Below are positions 18,523 through 26,886 of a stretch of 64,000 nt of DNA, one piece after another. Source of the DNA: Planococcus shenhongbingii (GTDB lineage: Bacteria; Bacillota; Bacilli; Bacillales_A; Planococcaceae); assembly GCF_030413635.1 (NCBI RefSeq), contig NZ_CP129235.1, positions 3,844,001 through 3,908,000 of the forward strand. Reading direction: 5' to 3'. Both the position numbers and the translations under genes were made by a program. The first letter of the stretch is position 1. Each line of letters starts with the position of its first letter. Below the pieces are notes generated by a model that saw nothing but the letters and a program-made list of their open reading frames with translations, searched no databases and was not told the origin of the DNA.

Positions 18523-19821
18523 TCAATTCTCCGGATTCGGGACAGCGGCTCTGCCGAGTTTTTTCAGTTTGACCATTTCGGTAAAAGCTTCTTCCCGTTT
18601 TGTTTCATCGAACTCGCCTACGCTTTTCGCGACAACAATTGTTGCAATTCCGTTGCCGATCAAATTGACGATAGCGCGCCCTTCACTCATAAAGCGATCC
18701 ACGCCAAGCAGCAAAGCCAATCCTTCGAGAGGTATTACCTGCAACGCAGCAAGTGTGGAAGCGAGTACGATAAAGCCGCTTCCTGTCACCCCCGCAGCAC
18801 CTTTCGACGTCAGCATCAGGACTAAGATGATGGTGATTTGCTGGCCGATTGACAAATCTACACCGAATACTTGCGCCAGGAATACAACAGCCATCGAAAG
18901 GTAGATGGAAGTGCCGTCCAGGTTGAACGAATAGCCGGTCGGGATGACCAGGCCGACGACCGATTTTGAAGCTCCGTAGCGCTCCATTTTATCCATCATC
19001 CGCGGCAATACCGATTCAGAAGAGCTTGTGCCCAATACAATCAAGATTTCATCTTTGATGAATTTTAAATAATTCCAAAGGCTGAAGCCGTTCATTTTAC
19101 AAATGATGTTCAGTACCACAAAGATGAAGATGAACATCGTCGTGTAAACAGAAAACATCAATTTCGCCAATGGCACGAGTGAAGTCAAGCCGAAATGGCC
19201 GATTGTGTAAGCCATGGCTGCAAATGCCCCGATGGGAGCTGCTTTCATAACATAGCCGATGATTTTAAAGAACACCAATGAAACCCGGTCTAAAAAGTCG
19301 ATGATCGGCTCTCCTTTTTTCCCAAGCGAAGCCAGTGCGACTCCGAACAACACAGAGAAAAACAACACTTGAAGAATATCGCCTTTTGCAAATGCGTCCA
19401 CCATATTCGAAGGAACAATGTGCGTAACAAATTCAATCCAATTGATGCCTTGTCCGCCGTTTTCCGTATATTGAGAGACGTCGCCTTTTTCCAGTTCACT
19501 GAAATCCAACCCGGCGCCCGGTTTGACAATATTTACAACGACCAATCCAATAACCAAGGCAAGCGTCGTGACAACTTCAAAATAGATAAAAGCCTTCCCG
19601 CCGACTTTGCCTACTTTTTTCATATCCCCCATTTTTGCGATTCCCAGAACGATTGTTAAGAAAATGATGGGTGCAATGACCATTTTAACAGCGTTGATGA
19701 ACGTATCGCCGATCGGCTTCATTTCTTTTCCGATGTTTGGCCAAATGAGTCCAAGTAATACACCAAGCACGATGGCCACTAACACTTGAAAAGTTAAATT
19801 CTTATAAATTTGTGTCTTCAT
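18523..19821 (-). CDS. dctP: C4-dicarboxylate:cation symporter
   Basis: A 432-residue transporter of the DAACS (GltP/DctA) family, importing succinate, fumarate or malate with protons or sodium across the membrane. Seen are [11 protein letters not shown], the [17 protein letters not shown] helix, the serine-rich reentrant loop [54 protein letters not shown], and the substrate-binding helix [20 protein letters not shown]. Its placement after dctSR on the same strand matches B. subtilis dctP (ydbH) rather than a glutamate transporter. Upstream lie a cre site and three repeats suited to DctR. The start ATG has GGGGGAGAAC before it. Confidence 0.92.
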   Translation of the reverse strand: MKTQIYKNLTFQVLVAIVLGVLLGLIWPNIGKEMKPIGDTFINAVKMVIAPIIFLTIVLGIAKMGDMKKVGKVGGKAFIYFEVVTTLALVIGLVVVNIVKPGAGLDFSELEKGDVSQYTENGGQGINWIEFVTHIVPSNMVDAFAKGDILQVLFFSVLFGVALASLGKKGEPIIDFLDRVSLVFFKIIGYVMKAAPIGAFAAMAYTIGHFGLTSLVPLAKLMFSVYTTMFIFIFVVLNIICKMNGFSLWNYLKFIKDEILIVLGTSSSESVLPRMMDKMERYGASKSVVGLVIPTGYSFNLDGTSIYLSMAVVFLAQVFGVDLSIGQQITIILVLMLTSKGAAGVTGSGFIVLASTLAALQVIPLEGLALLLGVDRFMSEGRAIVNLIGNGIATIVVAKSVGEFDETKREEAFTEMVKLKKLGRAAVPNPEN

Positions 19822-19868
19822 TTGTTCTCCCCCTTGTGCGAATAGTTAGTCATTTAGATTTCTTCAAA

Positions 19869-19882
19869 TGATAACGCTTTCA
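19869..19882 (-). promoter_or_regulatory. CcpA cre site before dctP
   Basis: The minus strand reads TGAAAGCGTTATCA, an exact match to the cre consensus TGWAANCGNTNWCA, centred about 54 bases upstream of the dctP start. It implies glucose repression of C4-dicarboxylate uptake. Confidence 0.75.
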
Positions 19883-19901
19883 CCTAGAGAGAGATAGCTT
19901 A

Positions 19902-19935
19902 TGGTCATAATGGATGTTTTGGTCATTTTGGTCTT
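19902..19935 (-). promoter_or_regulatory. Candidate DctR binding repeats before dctP
   Basis: The plus strand shows TGGTCAT at 19902-19908 and again at 19920-19926, then the variant TGGTCTT at 19929-19935. The first two are 18 bases apart. They lie in the dctR-dctP gap, just upstream of the cre site as seen from dctP, where an activator would bind. Assignment to DctR is inference. Confidence 0.4.
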
Positions 19936-20635
19936 AACTTTTTCCTTTATTATAGACGTAGCGGTTTACTGGTCTTCCGACTCCTCCATATTGCACATCT
20001 AAACGAATGACTCCGCTTTTCTCCAAGTAATCCAAATAGCGGCGAGCAGTCACCCGGGCGATGCCAATGGCGCCAGCCACTTCTTCAGCGGAGCGCGGGC
20101 CGTCCTGTGCTTGGATGTTTGCCGTGATTTCGTTCAGCGTGAATTCGTTCAAGCCCTTAGGCAAATAAGCTTCTTCTGTTTTCTTTGCTTGTCCCGAGTA
20201 CAGCAATAAATCCAGCTGCTCCTGTGACACGGTTTCTGAACGGGTCAGGCTTATCCGGTAATTCCGATATTTTTCCAGAGCTTGCTGAATCCGGTGAAGC
20301 TTAAAGGGTTTCATAATATAATCCACTGCCCCATTTTGCAGCATCATTTTAATTGTTTCACTTTCTTTCGCAGCCGAAACGACAATGACATCCACCTCCA
20401 ACTTCTGCTTTCGGATTTCCTGGAGCGTTTTGATGCCGTCTTTTTTCGGCATGAATATATCCAAAATCACCAAATCCGGATTTAATTCTTTTATCAGCAA
20501 AAGGCCTTCTTCGCCGTTGCTGGCTACTTCCACAACACGGAAATTTTCGACGCTTTCGATAAATTCCTTATTGACCTCCCGAACCATTGGATCGTCTTCT
20601 ATCAATAGAACCTTCACTTCATTGTTAACTGGCAT
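19934..20635 (-). CDS. dctR: Two-component response regulator for C4-dicarboxylates
   Basis: A 233-residue CitB/DcuR-type response regulator. The receiver domain has LLIEDD at the N-terminus, phospho-acceptor D59 in LVILDIFMPKKDG, VIVVSAAKE and the conserved Lys in DYIMKPFKL. The C-terminal HTH is in AEEVAGAIGIARVTARRYLDYLEKSG-type sequence, where the recognition helix lies around VTARRYLDYL. It overlaps the end of dctS by 11 bases and is expected to activate dctP. Confidence 0.93.
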   Translation of the reverse strand: MPVNNEVKVLLIEDDPMVREVNKEFIESVENFRVVEVASNGEEGLLLIKELNPDLVILDIFMPKKDGIKTLQEIRKQKLEVDVIVVSAAKESETIKMMLQNGAVDYIMKPFKLHRIQQALEKYRNYRISLTRSETVSQEQLDLLLYSGQAKKTEEAYLPKGLNEFTLNEITANIQAQDGPRSAEEVAGAIGIARVTARRYLDYLEKSGVIRLDVQYGGVGRPVNRYVYNKGKS

Positions 20636-22235
20636 TTACTCCATCCTCCTTGTCTATCGGGAAAGTGATCATGAATGATGTTCCTTCACCCAGCTGGGTT
20701 GAAACCTGAATATCGCCTCTCCCTTTATCGACAATCTGTTTAACTAAGTAAAGGCCATAACCGGTGCCTTCCGCTTTGTTGACGGTAAATCCTTTATCGT
20801 AAAGCTTTGGCAGGTGTTCCGGCAGGATTCCTGAACCGTTGTCTTCCACTAGAATGGCACACATGCCCGCTGACTGTTCAATGCTGATATCGATGTTTTT
20901 AAGGTCAATCTCCAGCTCTTCAAAGGCACCGAAAGCATTTTCTATCAAGTTGCCTAGCAGCACCACAAAGTCATGCTGGTCCAATTCATTCGGGAAAGCA
21001 GCAAGATGGCTGTTCGGATCTACTTCCACTTCAATTCCAAGTTCTTTTCCTCTTTTTATTTTGCTTAACAAAAGTCCAGCTACAGCATCATTCTTGATTT
21101 TTTCATTCAAGAAACTGGTGACACTTTCCTGCTCTTCTGCCGCATTATGCGCCAGCTGCAATGCTTTTTCTGGCTTCCCTAGCTGGATCAGCCCCGCGAT
21201 GGTATGCAATTTGTTCATATGCTCATGGCTCTGGACCCGCAAAGCCTCTACAAAGTTTTTAACACCGGTCAGCTCTTCTGCAAGCTTAGCCACTTCCGTA
21301 CGGTCCTGAAAAATGGCAACTGCTCCTATTAATTCATCATCTTTATGAATCGGGATGCGGGTGCTGACAATCACTTTCCCGCTTACTTTGATTTCCTCAT
21401 TGTAGACGGCTTTGTCTTTCTCAACAATTTCAGGCAGCCGGGTATCTTTTAAAACGAAACGAATCGGCTGCCCTACCAACTGTCCTGTAACGTTAAAGAT
21501 TTTTTTCGCTTTTTCATTGAATATCGTAATAATCTCTTCATTGTCTATCGCTATGACTCCCTCATTCATCGAATGGAAAGTAGCGGTGCGTTCTTCATGC
21601 ATCCGTTTGATTTCAAAAGGTTCCAATTGAAACATCTGCTTTTTGATATGGTTGGCGAGCAGAACTGAACCGGCCAATCCGAACAGCAAAGTCAGCACGA
21701 CGATCAGTCCGATTTCCTTGGATAATCCCGCCATAATATCGATGACACCAGGGACTCTATTTCCTACAACGACGACGCCAATCTGATTTAAGTCAGCGTC
21801 TTTAATCGGCACAAAGGTACGGATGACGGTACCGATTTCTCCTTTGGCTTTTGAAGAATAGATATGTTCGGCAAATGCCGGCTCCTCGTCTTCTCCTGTT
21901 GAAGACGTGCCAATTTTTTCTTTCACAGGATGTGAAAAACGGATTTTATCCATATTCATGACGACAATATAGTCACTTTCGTTGATGATTCTTATTTCAT
22001 CCACGACCGGATCCACTATTTCCCATCCATTCGGCTGCTGGATAGCGTTTTTAATATCAGATACTCCCGCTACAGTCCGTGCCGTGTTCATGGACCGCAG
22101 CCTTAGATCTCTTTCCTCTGTCTGCTGGATATTCGCAACAATGACAATGCCGCCGATCAGCAAGGAAAAAATTACGACGGCATATGACAGAATCATTATT
22201 TTCCAGCGGATCGGCAACTGTTTCATTTTTTGCAC
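20625..22235 (-). CDS. dctS: Sensor histidine kinase for C4-dicarboxylates
   Basis: A 536-residue membrane kinase of the CitA/DcuS family. Two transmembrane helices (IMILSYAVVIFSLLIGGIVI near residues 13-32 and GLIVVLTLLFGLAGSVLL near 175) flank an extracytoplasmic Cache/PAS sensor domain. A cytoplasmic PAS follows (STFHSMNEGVIAIDNEEII). The phospho-His box of the SpoOB type is VQSHEHMNKLHTIAGLIQLG. The ATPase has N box LIENAFGAF, DNGSGI and KAEGTGYGLYLVKQIV. It overlaps dctR, so sensor and regulator are made together, and is divergent from dctB, whose product probably presents substrate to it. Confidence 0.93.
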   Translation of the reverse strand: MQKMKQLPIRWKIMILSYAVVIFSLLIGGIVIVANIQQTEERDLRLRSMNTARTVAGVSDIKNAIQQPNGWEIVDPVVDEIRIINESDYIVVMNMDKIRFSHPVKEKIGTSSTGEDEEPAFAEHIYSSKAKGEIGTVIRTFVPIKDADLNQIGVVVVGNRVPGVIDIMAGLSKEIGLIVVLTLLFGLAGSVLLANHIKKQMFQLEPFEIKRMHEERTATFHSMNEGVIAIDNEEIITIFNEKAKKIFNVTGQLVGQPIRFVLKDTRLPEIVEKDKAVYNEEIKVSGKVIVSTRIPIHKDDELIGAVAIFQDRTEVAKLAEELTGVKNFVEALRVQSHEHMNKLHTIAGLIQLGKPEKALQLAHNAAEEQESVTSFLNEKIKNDAVAGLLLSKIKRGKELGIEVEVDPNSHLAAFPNELDQHDFVVLLGNLIENAFGAFEELEIDLKNIDISIEQSAGMCAILVEDNGSGILPEHLPKLYDKGFTVNKAEGTGYGLYLVKQIVDKGRGDIQVSTQLGEGTSFMITFPIDKEDGVNAS

Positions 22236-22358
22236 TCCTTTTCCTTTACGAATTGGGACTTGGTGATTATGCTTACATTAATGATTTGCCAGCTTTGGCG
22301 AACAGTGAGGGTTAAAGAATCCTGCTGATTAAAGTTTTTCTTTAAAAGGAGGTTCACC

Positions 22359-23423
22359 ATGAAGAAAACCTCTATAGCTGCGCTCCTTTTGGTCATCAGC
22401 GCCGTGCTTGCCGTTTATATTGGGTATCAAAAATTTTTTCCTCAAGCAGAACTGCCTTACGACGATGACCAGGAAGGTTTGAGCGATCAAATCGTTTTTA
22501 AGTTCAGTCATGTGGTAGCCGAGAATACGCCTAAGGGCCAAGCTGCAGCTAAATTTGCCGAACTCGTTGATGAAAAATCCAATGGCTCCATTCAAATAGT
22601 GGTATTCCCCAACGGCAGTTTATATTCGGATATTGAAGAAATCAGCGCCTTAAAAGACGAGCAGGTCCACTTGATTGCTCCCTCCACTTCCAAACTCGGT
22701 ATGCTGTCTGCAGAATGGGGCGTGCTGGATCTTCCGTTCGCTTTCCCTAATTATGAAGCAATCATCAAAGGCGTACATGGACCAATTGGCGAAAGGTTAT
22801 TGCAATCGCTTGAAAAAGAAGGCCTAAAAGGGCTTGCTCACTGGCCAAACGGCCTTAAGCAGATAACGACCAATAAAGGTCCTGTCATTGAACCGGAAGA
22901 TTTAGCCGGCCAAAATTTCCGGATTATGCAAAGTGATATCATTCAAGCACAGTATGGATTACTGGGAGCTGTCGCGCAACAGGAATCTTTCAACTCCACA
23001 TTTAATTTGATTGAGGAAGGAAAAGTGGATGGCGAAGAAAATACCATTTCCAACATCTATTCGAGGAAATTTTATACTGTCCAAAAGCATCTGACAATTA
23101 CAGATCATGGATACTTGGGGTATGCCGTCATGATGAACCAGGACGTTTGGGACCGGCAATCTGAAGAAACCCAGCAGATTCTGCTGGAAGCAATGGAAGA
23201 AACCACGGCTTGGAATGATGAAAATGCCCATAAGCTGAACGAAGAACAGCTGGCTCTTATCAAAGAAAATTCTTCTATTCAGATTCATGAATTGTCCGGA
23301 CCGGAAAAACAGCGATGGATTAAGAAGCTGAATCCTTTGTATGAAGAGTATGGAGAAGTAATCGGAAAAGAATTAATGGAGAATTTGAGAGAATTAAGAG
23401 AGAGCTACAGTTTTGAAGACTGA
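22359..23423 (+). CDS. dctB: TRAP-type dicarboxylate-binding protein, DctB-like
   Basis: A 354-residue extracytoplasmic binding protein of the DctP/TRAP family. The N-terminal signal anchor is SIAALLLVISAVLAVYIGY. The body has FKFSHVVAENTPKGQAAAKF, QIVVFPNGSLYSDIEE, the conserved arginine segment GQNFRIMQSDIIQAQYGLLG, and GEENTISNIYS. No TRAP membrane subunits (DctQM) accompany it, which fits B. subtilis DctB, a sensor-accessory protein rather than a transport subunit. There it lies in the same orientation as dctSRP; here it is divergent, 123 bases from dctS. A ribosome site AAAGGAGG precedes it and a terminator follows. Confidence 0.9.
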   Translation: MKKTSIAALLLVISAVLAVYIGYQKFFPQAELPYDDDQEGLSDQIVFKFSHVVAENTPKGQAAAKFAELVDEKSNGSIQIVVFPNGSLYSDIEEISALKDEQVHLIAPSTSKLGMLSAEWGVLDLPFAFPNYEAIIKGVHGPIGERLLQSLEKEGLKGLAHWPNGLKQITTNKGPVIEPEDLAGQNFRIMQSDIIQAQYGLLGAVAQQESFNSTFNLIEEGKVDGEENTISNIYSRKFYTVQKHLTITDHGYLGYAVMMNQDVWDRQSEETQQILLEAMEETTAWNDENAHKLNEEQLALIKENSSIQIHELSGPEKQRWIKKLNPLYEEYGEVIGKELMENLRELRESYSFED

Positions 23424-23436
23424 TTTTAGCTATTTG

Positions 23437-23476
23437 AAAAACCGGCACTTGCCTCAAAGCAGAGCCGGTTTTTTAT
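23437..23476 (+). terminator. Terminator of dctB
   Basis: AAAACCGGC pairs with GCCGGTTTT across an 18-base loop, followed by TTTT. Confidence 0.75.
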
Positions 23477-23521
23477 AGTTTTAGAAGCTTTTGAAGTGTG
23501 TTTTTTTCTGATTGATTAAAG

Positions 23522-23549
23522 TTGACTTTTAGAAAAAGCGGAGTAGAAT
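23522..23549 (+). promoter_or_regulatory. Probable promoter of kimA leader
   Basis: TTGACT (23522-23527), a 16-base spacer, and TAGAAT (23544-23549), just ahead of the c-di-AMP aptamer. Confidence 0.5.
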
Positions 23550-23564
23550 AACGTTCATCAACAA

Positions 23565-23712
23565 CTAAATACCTCGGCCAAATCCCGGAAACGGGAACGG
23601 GGGAACCACTCTATTGGGGCTAATTCTGCGTTTTGCAGAAAGGATGAGAGCAACTCTTTCGCCATCCTGCCCGTCAGCTAACTTCGTCGGCTAAAGCGAA
23701 GGAGGTCCAAGG
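23565..23712 (+). promoter_or_regulatory. Cyclic di-AMP riboswitch (ydaO/yuaA type)
   Basis: Conserved elements of the ydaO aptamer occur in order: GAACGGGGGAACCA (23594-23607), TGGGGCTAAT, a hairpin TTCTGCGTTTTGCAGAA, a GCC...TGCCCGTCAGCTAAC block (23661-23683), and TTCGTCGGCTAAAGCGAAG. P1 can form from ACCTC near 23571 and GAGGT near 23703. A weaker hairpin at about 23760-23800 (CTGCTT...AAGCAG, Ts after) could be the terminator. c-di-AMP signals high potassium, so binding should shut off kimA downstream. The 510-base gap from dctB to kimA holds only this leader. Confidence 0.9.
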
Positions 23713-23937
23713 ACCCCTTTATTCGGGAAGCTTTTTTGCTGCGCTTTTTTCGCATCATAACAAGCTGCTTGAATATAAAGCAGGTCTTTTTATTGTGCCT
23801 GCTTCTAGCCGCAGGGATGTCCAGAAAACTTAAAGAGAGCCGGGATGCGGAACATTTTATCGGAACATAGAAGAGCTAACCTGAAATCATAGAATATTTT
23901 TTATAAATACCATTTCTAACTATGGAAGGTGCAAACA

Positions 23938-25764
23938 ATGGTTTCTGCGATAAAACGATTTTTGATCGGACGGCCGTTAAAAACAAATATGCTGGGCGAA
24001 CAAAAACTCAATAAAAAGAAAGCCCTAGCAATTCTCTCTTCAGATGCTCTTTCTTCTGTAGCCTATGGACCTGAACAAATCTTGATTGTGTTAATAACAG
24101 TAAGTGCGGTGGCCTTCTGGTACTCTATTCCGATTGCCTGCGCTGTGTTGATTCTTTTGACCGTGCTGATCTTGTCTTATCGGCAAATTATTTTTGCCTA
24201 CCCTCACGGCGGCGGTGCCTATATTGTCGCAAAAGAGAATTTGGGCACCAATTCCGGTTTGATCGCCGGCGGCTCTTTGTTAGTCGATTATATTTTGACG
24301 GTTTCTGTAAGTGTCTCTGCGGGAACGGATGCCCTGACTTCTGCTTTTCCTGCTTTGCATGGACATAATATCGCAATTGCTGTGGCTTTTGTGGTATTTC
24401 TTACTCTCTTGAATTTACGGGGGGTCACGGAGTCGGCATCGATTTTGGCTTATCCGGTTTATTTATTCGTATTGGCGCTTTTTGTTTTGATCGGTGTCGG
24501 CATTTATCAGATTCTGACCGGCACAGTGCCTCCTGACTTGCATCCGCAGCTCGGAGCACCTGTTGCAGGCATCAGTTTGTTTATCCTGTTGCGTGCGTTC
24601 GCTTCAGGAAGTTCAGCGCTAACAGGAGTCGAAGCAATATCCAATGCAATCCCTAACTTTAAAGAGCCTGCTCCCGTAAATGCCGCTAAAACCTTGACAG
24701 CGATGGGAATCCTGTTGGGTCTGTTGTTTTCGGGAATCGTTTTCCTGGCTCATTATTATGGAATTTCGCCCCTTGCTGAAGTAACGGTGGTTTCCCAGAT
24801 TGCTGAAGAAACATTTGGCCGGAACTTCCTGTACTTTTTTGTTCAAGGGACCACGGCATTGATTTTGATTTTGGCAGCCAATACCGGTTATTCCGCTTTT
24901 CCTTTGCTGGCTGTCAATTTAGCAACGGATAAATTCATTCCACGGATGTTTACTGTCAGAGGAGACCGGCTGGGATATTCCAATGGCATTCTCATTCTCG
25001 GGATTGCTTCCATTCTGCTGATTGTGGCATTTGGCGGCCATACAGAGCGGCTGATCCCGCTTTATGCAGTAGGGGTGTTCATCCCGTTTACGTTGTCCCA
25101 GACCGGGATGATGATGAAATGGATCCGCGAAAAACCGAAAGACTGGGAGAACAAGTTAGTCATCAACTCGGCGGGTGCTTTGATCTGCTTTTTGGTGACC
25201 ATCATCTTTTTCTTAACAAAATTCACTCAAGTATGGTCCATCCTGGTTTTCCTGCCGATGATCATTTATATTTTCCACCGCATCAAAAGCCATTATAACG
25301 CGGTGGCGGACCAGCTCCGGATTTCGGCTCAAGGCAAAGCACTTCCCGTTAAAGGAAATGTCATGATTATTCCGGTAGCAGGCATAACACAAGTGGTGGA
25401 AACCTCTATTGACTATGCCCGTTCGCTATCAGTGGATCAGATTATTGCCGTTTATGTCGCTTTTGATAAAGAAGATGAAAAGAAATTTGAAGCCAAGTGG
25501 AAAAAGTGGCAGCCCGATGTCCGGCTCGCGACTTTGTACTCCCCTTACCGGAGCATCATTCATCCACTGATGAAATTTTTGGACACTGTGGAGCACAAGG
25601 CCAATGAATTGAATTACCGGGTCACAGTCGTCATCCCGCAGTTTATTCCCAAAAAGGGCTGGCAGAATATCCTTCATAACCAGTCGGGTTTTCTTATCCG
25701 CGCTGCTTTGCTGATCCGGAAAAACCTGATTGTCATTACCGTGCCTTTCCACTTGAAAAAATAA
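23938..25764 (+). CDS. kimA: High-affinity potassium importer KimA (YdaO)
   Basis: A 608-residue APC-superfamily transporter that imports potassium with protons. Seen are the N-terminal LNKKKALAILSSDALSSVAY, the helix-1 break FAYPHGGGAYIVAKENLG, about twelve membrane segments, then a cytoplasmic C-terminal domain from about residue 455 (VKGNVMIIPVAGITQVVET, LSVDQIIAVYVAF) of the type that binds c-di-AMP in KimA. The ATG at 23938 has GGAAGG at 23924-23929; GTG at 23929 is less likely. Both the riboswitch and the C-terminal domain would respond to the same nucleotide, giving double control. Confidence 0.93.
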   Translation: MVSAIKRFLIGRPLKTNMLGEQKLNKKKALAILSSDALSSVAYGPEQILIVLITVSAVAFWYSIPIACAVLILLTVLILSYRQIIFAYPHGGGAYIVAKENLGTNSGLIAGGSLLVDYILTVSVSVSAGTDALTSAFPALHGHNIAIAVAFVVFLTLLNLRGVTESASILAYPVYLFVLALFVLIGVGIYQILTGTVPPDLHPQLGAPVAGISLFILLRAFASGSSALTGVEAISNAIPNFKEPAPVNAAKTLTAMGILLGLLFSGIVFLAHYYGISPLAEVTVVSQIAEETFGRNFLYFFVQGTTALILILAANTGYSAFPLLAVNLATDKFIPRMFTVRGDRLGYSNGILILGIASILLIVAFGGHTERLIPLYAVGVFIPFTLSQTGMMMKWIREKPKDWENKLVINSAGALICFLVTIIFFLTKFTQVWSILVFLPMIIYIFHRIKSHYNAVADQLRISAQGKALPVKGNVMIIPVAGITQVVETSIDYARSLSVDQIIAVYVAFDKEDEKKFEAKWKKWQPDVRLATLYSPYRSIIHPLMKFLDTVEHKANELNYRVTVVIPQFIPKKGWQNILHNQSGFLIRAALLIRKNLIVITVPFHLKK

Positions 25765-25806
25765 CAATGAGCAAAGCCCGTCTCATTTGACGGGCTTTGC
25801 TCGTTG
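25765..25806. terminator. Bidirectional terminator between kimA and MazG-like gene
   Basis: GAGCAAAGCCCGTC and GACGGGCTTTGCTC form a perfect 14-base hairpin. Confidence 0.88.
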
Positions 25807-25815
25807 TTTCATCAA

Positions 25816-26196
25816 TTATTTTTTAGCTATAGCATCTTTATTCTGCCGATTCTTAACTTCCTCCATCTTTCTATAAAAACTTTCCTCTCGGTTGATATCA
25901 AAGAAATTCGCGAATTTCATGATATAAGCAAGGCAATCCGCCAGTTCTTTTCCGACATCCTCTTTTACAGCTTCTGATGCTAACTCGAACGCCGCTTCTT
26001 CTTCCAGCCCGTTTTGTACATGTTTATAGGTCAGGTTAAAAGCCTTGCGCAATTCTTCAGCGACTTCAGCCACTTCCGTCGTTAATAACATATAGTTATT
26101 CAATAGCGAGGCCCGGTTCTCTTCATAATTGCCGGCTTCAATGCTCCAGCCCATTTCTTTTTGATACTGCTTCGCAAATTCCTGCACATCCTTCAT
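25816..26196 (-). CDS. MazG-like nucleotide pyrophosphohydrolase-domain protein
   Basis: A 126-residue all-alpha NTP-PPase protein. The metal-binding helices are visible as LLTTEVAEVAEELRKAF (ExxE) and DVGKELADCLAYIMKFAN (ExxD). The expected role is hydrolysis of non-canonical nucleoside triphosphates to monophosphates. It is a short stand-alone MazG-type protein, distinct from the long housekeeping MazG/YabN. It lies 25 bases downstream of the Lrp-type gene on the same strand and may be cotranscribed with it. Substrate unknown. Confidence 0.82.
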   Translation of the reverse strand: MKDVQEFAKQYQKEMGWSIEAGNYEENRASLLNNYMLLTTEVAEVAEELRKAFNLTYKHVQNGLEEEAAFELASEAVKEDVGKELADCLAYIMKFANFFDINREESFYRKMEEVKNRQNKDAIAKK

Positions 26197-26221
26197 CTCG
26201 CACCTCTGTTTCTTAATCTAT

Positions 26222-26701
26222 TTATCTTTCTCCTATCGGCAGCACCGTCGAATATTTGACTTCCCGAAGCGCCAGGTTGGTTTGGATTTTGGTCACGCCA
26301 AGTTCGTTCAGCTTCCGGATAAATGTCTGCAACTCGCTGCGATTCCGGTTAGCGACTTTCAATAAATAATCATACTCTCCGGTAATGCATTGGCATTCTA
26401 GCACTTCCGGCATCTTTTCCAAGGCACTTTCCAACATATTCAATTCTTCCGCCTGATGAAGGTTCGTACTGATAAAAATAAAACACAATAAATCGAAGCC
26501 AAGCTTTTCCTGATTCAAGATGGCGACTTGCCAGTTGATATACCCTTCGCTTTCGAGTCGTTTAATTCTTGAATGGACAGCTGGAGGTGAAAGATTGACG
26601 CGCTTCGCTATTTCAGTGTTGCTCAAGTCCGCCTGCTTTTGCAGAATATCTAATATCTGGACATCTGTCGGGTCGAGCACTTTGCTGACAATCGATTCCA
26701 C
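26222..26701 (-). CDS. Lrp/AsnC-family transcriptional regulator
   Basis: A 159-residue regulator. The N-terminal HTH is DVQILDILQKQADLSNTEIA plus RVNLSPPAVHSRIKRLESEG, and the C-terminal RAM ligand domain has VLECQCITGEYDYLLKV and LGVTKIQTNLALREVK. The ligand is likely an amino acid. It is divergent from an EamA-type exporter with a perfect palindrome between them, a standard arrangement in which the regulator controls the exporter and itself. Confidence 0.93.
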   Translation of the reverse strand: MESIVSKVLDPTDVQILDILQKQADLSNTEIAKRVNLSPPAVHSRIKRLESEGYINWQVAILNQEKLGFDLLCFIFISTNLHQAEELNMLESALEKMPEVLECQCITGEYDYLLKVANRNRSELQTFIRKLNELGVTKIQTNLALREVKYSTVLPIGER

Positions 26702-26798
26702 TGCTTTTCCCCCTTTTATTTTTTCTGTAATGCACAGGTCCCGGTAACTCTTTTAGAATAAATTTAAGAAAAATTAAAATTTACTTTATTTTATTTTG

Positions 26799-26821
26799 TA
26801 TTTTGTTTAATAAACAAAATA
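26799..26821. promoter_or_regulatory. Perfect palindrome, candidate Lrp-type operator
   Basis: TATTTTGTTTA and TAAACAAAATA are exact inverted arms around one central A. The site sits in the 185-base AT-rich gap between the Lrp/AsnC gene and the EamA gene. Assignment to this regulator is inference from position. Confidence 0.6.
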
Positions 26822-26886
26822 ACCACTTGAATTATACCTTAAAATGATAAAATTATTAACTAGAGATATGAAGAAAGGGGCCAATT

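Noticed and set aside
18523..19821. Glutamate transporter gltP
   Set aside because: Same family, but the adjacent dctSR genes and the order match the dicarboxylate system.
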